From NCBI GenBank assembly GCA_016649785.1, contig JAENXB010000181.1:1-5869 (forward strand): a stretch of 5,869 bases of DNA, in the 5' to 3' direction. Each line of letters begins with the position of its first letter. Position 1 is the stretch's first letter. A program made the translations under genes and the position numbers. Positions 5,065 to 5,869 of the stretch are shown here, one piece after another. The stretch comes from Flavobacteriaceae bacterium (GTDB lineage: Bacteria; Bacteroidota; Bacteroidia; Flavobacteriales; Flavobacteriaceae). The notes under the pieces are model-generated. The model saw only the letters and a list, made by a program, of their open reading frames with translations. It did no database searches and was not told the origin of the DNA.

Positions 5065-5262
5065 ATGCAAGTAGACTATAATACTTATAAGGCTCAAGAT
5101 TTTAAATGCAAAGATTGCGGTTGGCAAGGTAAGGGTGAACAACTCGACAATGGTGATTTCAGCGCACTTCATTCTATTGGTGATCTAGAGTGTCCAAAAT
5201 GTAACCATTTAATCGCTTTTTGGCAAGCTCCTTTAAAAGATGACATTAATATAGAAGAATGA
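5065..5262 (+). CDS. Small zinc-ribbon protein of unknown function
   Basis: A 65-aa acidic protein with two CxxC knuckles, C15-KD-C18 and C43-PK-C46, separated by 24 residues: the pattern of a small zinc ribbon. The segment between carries GWQGKGEQLDNGDF and the second knuckle is followed by NHLIAFW. The second half (LECPKCNHLIAFWQAP) resembles zinc-ribbon proteins that read as isolated rubredoxin-like folds; such proteins bind nucleic acid or protein partners, but no role can be assigned here. The start ATG at 5065 is preceded by an A-rich leader and follows the frame-restored upstream gene by 28 nt in the same direction, so the two are possibly cotranscribed. Confidence 0.7.
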   Translation: MQVDYNTYKAQDFKCKDCGWQGKGEQLDNGDFSALHSIGDLECPKCNHLIAFWQAPLKDDINIEE

Positions 5263-5305
5263 ATTAAAGTAAAATTGTTAAACAAGATATTCTATTAATT
5301 TCGAA

Positions 5306-5380
5306 ATGATAATTCCTTCCATAAAAAAAATTATGAACGAAGCCTATACAAGAGCAGAATTTAATAGATCCCATTTTTAA
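5306..5380 (+). other. Very short open frame (24 codons), probably chance or a gene remnant
   Basis: ATG 5306 to TAA 5378-5380 encodes MIIPSIKKIMNEAYTRAEFN then RSHF. It is too short to judge and matches no family I know. It lies in the otherwise empty 5263-5410 interval, so it is recorded only to describe that stretch. Confidence 0.15.
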
Positions 5381-5389
5381 AGACTTTTT

Positions 5390-5411
5390 TATGCAAATGG
5401 TATGCAAATGA
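5390..5411. repeat. 11-bp imperfect tandem repeat
   Basis: TATGCAAATGG (5390-5400) is followed directly by TATGCAAATGA (5401-5411), 10 of 11 bases identical. It lies just beyond the T-tract of the tRNA terminator. Function unknown; it may be a remnant or a protein-binding site. Confidence 0.6.
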
Positions 5412-5443
5412 AAAAGGTTTCAAACTAATAAAAGTTTGAAACC
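5411..5443 (-). terminator. Rho-independent terminator of the tRNA-Arg transcript
   Basis: Read on the minus strand, GGTTTCAAACT pairs perfectly (11 bp, 5433-5443 with 5416-5426) with AGTTTGAAACC around a 6-nt loop, followed by TTTTT (5415-5411). It begins 14 nt after the last tRNA base, the usual place for the terminator of a tRNA gene. It supports the view that the left flank is the tRNA's native downstream DNA. Confidence 0.88.
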
Positions 5444-5456
5444 CTTGGTATTAATG

Positions 5457-5498
5457 TGATCGCACCACGATTCGAACGTGGGACCGCCTGCTTAGAAG
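5457..5498 (-). other. 3' half of tRNA-Arg(UCU): displaced fragment marking an attachment site
   Basis: On the minus strand the sequence has a complete tRNA 3' half: anticodon loop CTTCTAA with anticodon TCT (5496-5494), 3' anticodon-stem strand GCAGG, a 5-nt variable loop CGGTC, T-arm CCACG-TTCGAAT-CGTGG, 3' acceptor strand TGCGATC and discriminator A (5457), with no encoded CCA. The 5' half is missing: upstream bases (AACGA, then A-rich) cannot pair with GCAGG, and no GATCGCA acceptor strand or D-arm is present. Identity therefore stops at the anticodon loop, the classical crossover zone for tyrosine integrases. It cannot fold as a tRNA; the working copy should be elsewhere. Confidence 0.88.
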
Positions 5499-5500
5499 TC

Positions 5501-5532
5501 GTTTTTTGGGTTACTAACCCGTGTTAAAAAAC
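5501..5532. repeat. Interrupted inverted repeat at the element end
   Basis: GTTTTTT (5501-5507) and AAAAAAC (5526-5532) flank a perfect GGGTTA-C-TAACCC palindrome (5508-5520), with five unpaired bases (GTGTT) before the right arm. It sits 2 nt from the end of the tRNA match, so it may form part of the integrase or excisionase binding region. On either strand the outer arm gives a T-run, so terminator activity is also possible. Confidence 0.6.
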
Positions 5533-5603
5533 AACATAATTAATTGATTATCAAGGTTATAATAAATTTTAATTTCAATTGATTTCATCCTGAATTAGAA
5601 AAA

Positions 5604-5625
5604 AGTGTGCGTAAAGTGTGCGTAA
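5604..5625. repeat. Perfect 11-bp tandem direct repeat, candidate integrase arm sites
   Basis: AGTGTGCGTAA occurs twice back to back (5604-5614 and 5615-5625), 34 nt before the integrase ATG and about 105 nt from the tRNA fragment. Short direct repeats in this position are typical arm-type binding sites of tyrosine integrases with an N-terminal arm-binding domain. The one-helical-turn spacing would place two protomers on the same DNA face. Assignment by position. Confidence 0.6.
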
Positions 5626-5659
5626 TTTTCACTAATTTTATAGTATAGATTTTAAAAAT

Positions 5660-5869
5660 ATGGCACGAGCAAGATTGATTTTAGACACGAGAAATGGTTC
5701 AAAAAATGTTAGTGACGGGTCGTTCCCTGTTGTAATAAAAATATTTCACAAGAAACCAAGAACGATCCGTCTTTCCTTTAGCACTTCAATAGCTGGATGG
5801 GATGAAAAGAATATGATTTTCAAAAAATCAGCCCTGGCAAACAAGAACAAGGATTGTGATGCCATAAAT
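5660..5869 (+). CDS. Tyrosine site-specific recombinase (integrase), N-terminal 70 residues, runs off the right edge
   Basis: The frame from ATG 5660 is open to the window end. Residues 1-70 begin MARARLILDTRNGSKNVSDG and continue with FPVVIKIFHKKPRTIRLSFS and TSIAGWDEKNMIFKK, the beta-sheet arm-DNA-binding domain of Bacteroidota integrases (strand, basic turn, then the S/T-x-I-x-x-W-D hallmark). The SAM-like core-binding domain and the catalytic R-H-R-Y domain would lie outside the window. It would catalyse integration and excision at the tRNA-Arg site at 5457-5498. Full-length members are about 400 residues. TAGATTTT at 5646-5653 is one mismatch from a TAnnTTTG -7 box, but the spacing to the ATG is short and no -33 box is evident. 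Codon use and leader resemble the rest of the window. Confidence 0.88.
   Translation, partial: MARARLILDTRNGSKNVSDGSFPVVIKIFHKKPRTIRLSFSTSIAGWDEKNMIFKKSALANKNKDCDAIN

Larger units (their letters stand above)
5499..5869 (+). mobile_element. Left end of an integrative element inserted in tRNA-Arg (continues past the right edge)
   Basis: From 5499 rightwards the tRNA match is lost and a ~160-nt non-coding, repeat-bearing segment leads to a tyrosine integrase gene. An integrase next to a displaced tRNA 3' end is the standard layout of an att junction of an ICE, prophage or genomic island. Which kind of element it is cannot be decided, because the cargo is outside the window. Confidence 0.75.

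Noticed and set aside
1..5869. CRISPR array
   Set aside because: No series of spaced repeats longer than 20 bases was seen; the only tandem repeats are two-copy 11-bp ones.

Overview
The window is AT-rich with A/T-rich, SD-poor leaders, and its protein families (an Acr3/ArsC/DUF6428/ArsR arsenic cassette, and a tyrosine recombinase with the Bacteroidota-type arm-binding domain) point to a marine or soil Flavobacteriia-like bacterium. This assignment is an inference from family resemblance, not from a marker gene.

Left part (1-2242, minus strand): an arsenic-resistance operon read right to left. A candidate ArsR operator (2227-2242) is followed by the scar of an arsD-arsA pair: the arsD start with its CC...C arsenite-binding motif runs directly into the last quarter-hundred or so codons of arsA, out of frame and with a second 1-nt frameshift. 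Next come arsR, a DUF6428 gene with a cysteine-rich tail, a thioredoxin-type arsenate reductase (arsC) and the start of the Acr3 arsenite efflux pump, which leaves the window. ArsC reduces arsenate to arsenite, Acr3 exports it, and ArsR is the probable As(III)-responsive repressor.

Middle (2436-4148): an HD-domain phosphohydrolase gene (minus, TTG start), then on the plus strand a toxin-antitoxin pair of the Xre/MbcA/ParS-RES type with a 1-nt stop/start overlap and a palindrome in its promoter region. RES toxins consume NAD+.

Right-middle (4149-5380): a gene-poor stretch with a GC-rich, hairpin-dense block (about 4256-4547), then two small genes I do not recognise by name. One (4694-4939) appears to have lost its last ~32 codons through a 1-nt slip in a T run. 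The other (5065-5262) encodes a zinc-ribbon protein.

Right end (5411-5869): a chromosome/mobile-element junction. A rho-independent terminator and the 3' half of a tRNA-Arg(UCU) gene (anticodon loop to discriminator base) are on the minus strand. Immediately to the right the tRNA match stops, and element-like DNA begins with an inverted repeat, a perfect 11-bp tandem repeat and the first 70 codons of a tyrosine integrase. The simplest reading is the integrase-proximal end of an element integrated into tRNA-Arg, with the reconstituted tRNA expected at its far end beyond the window.
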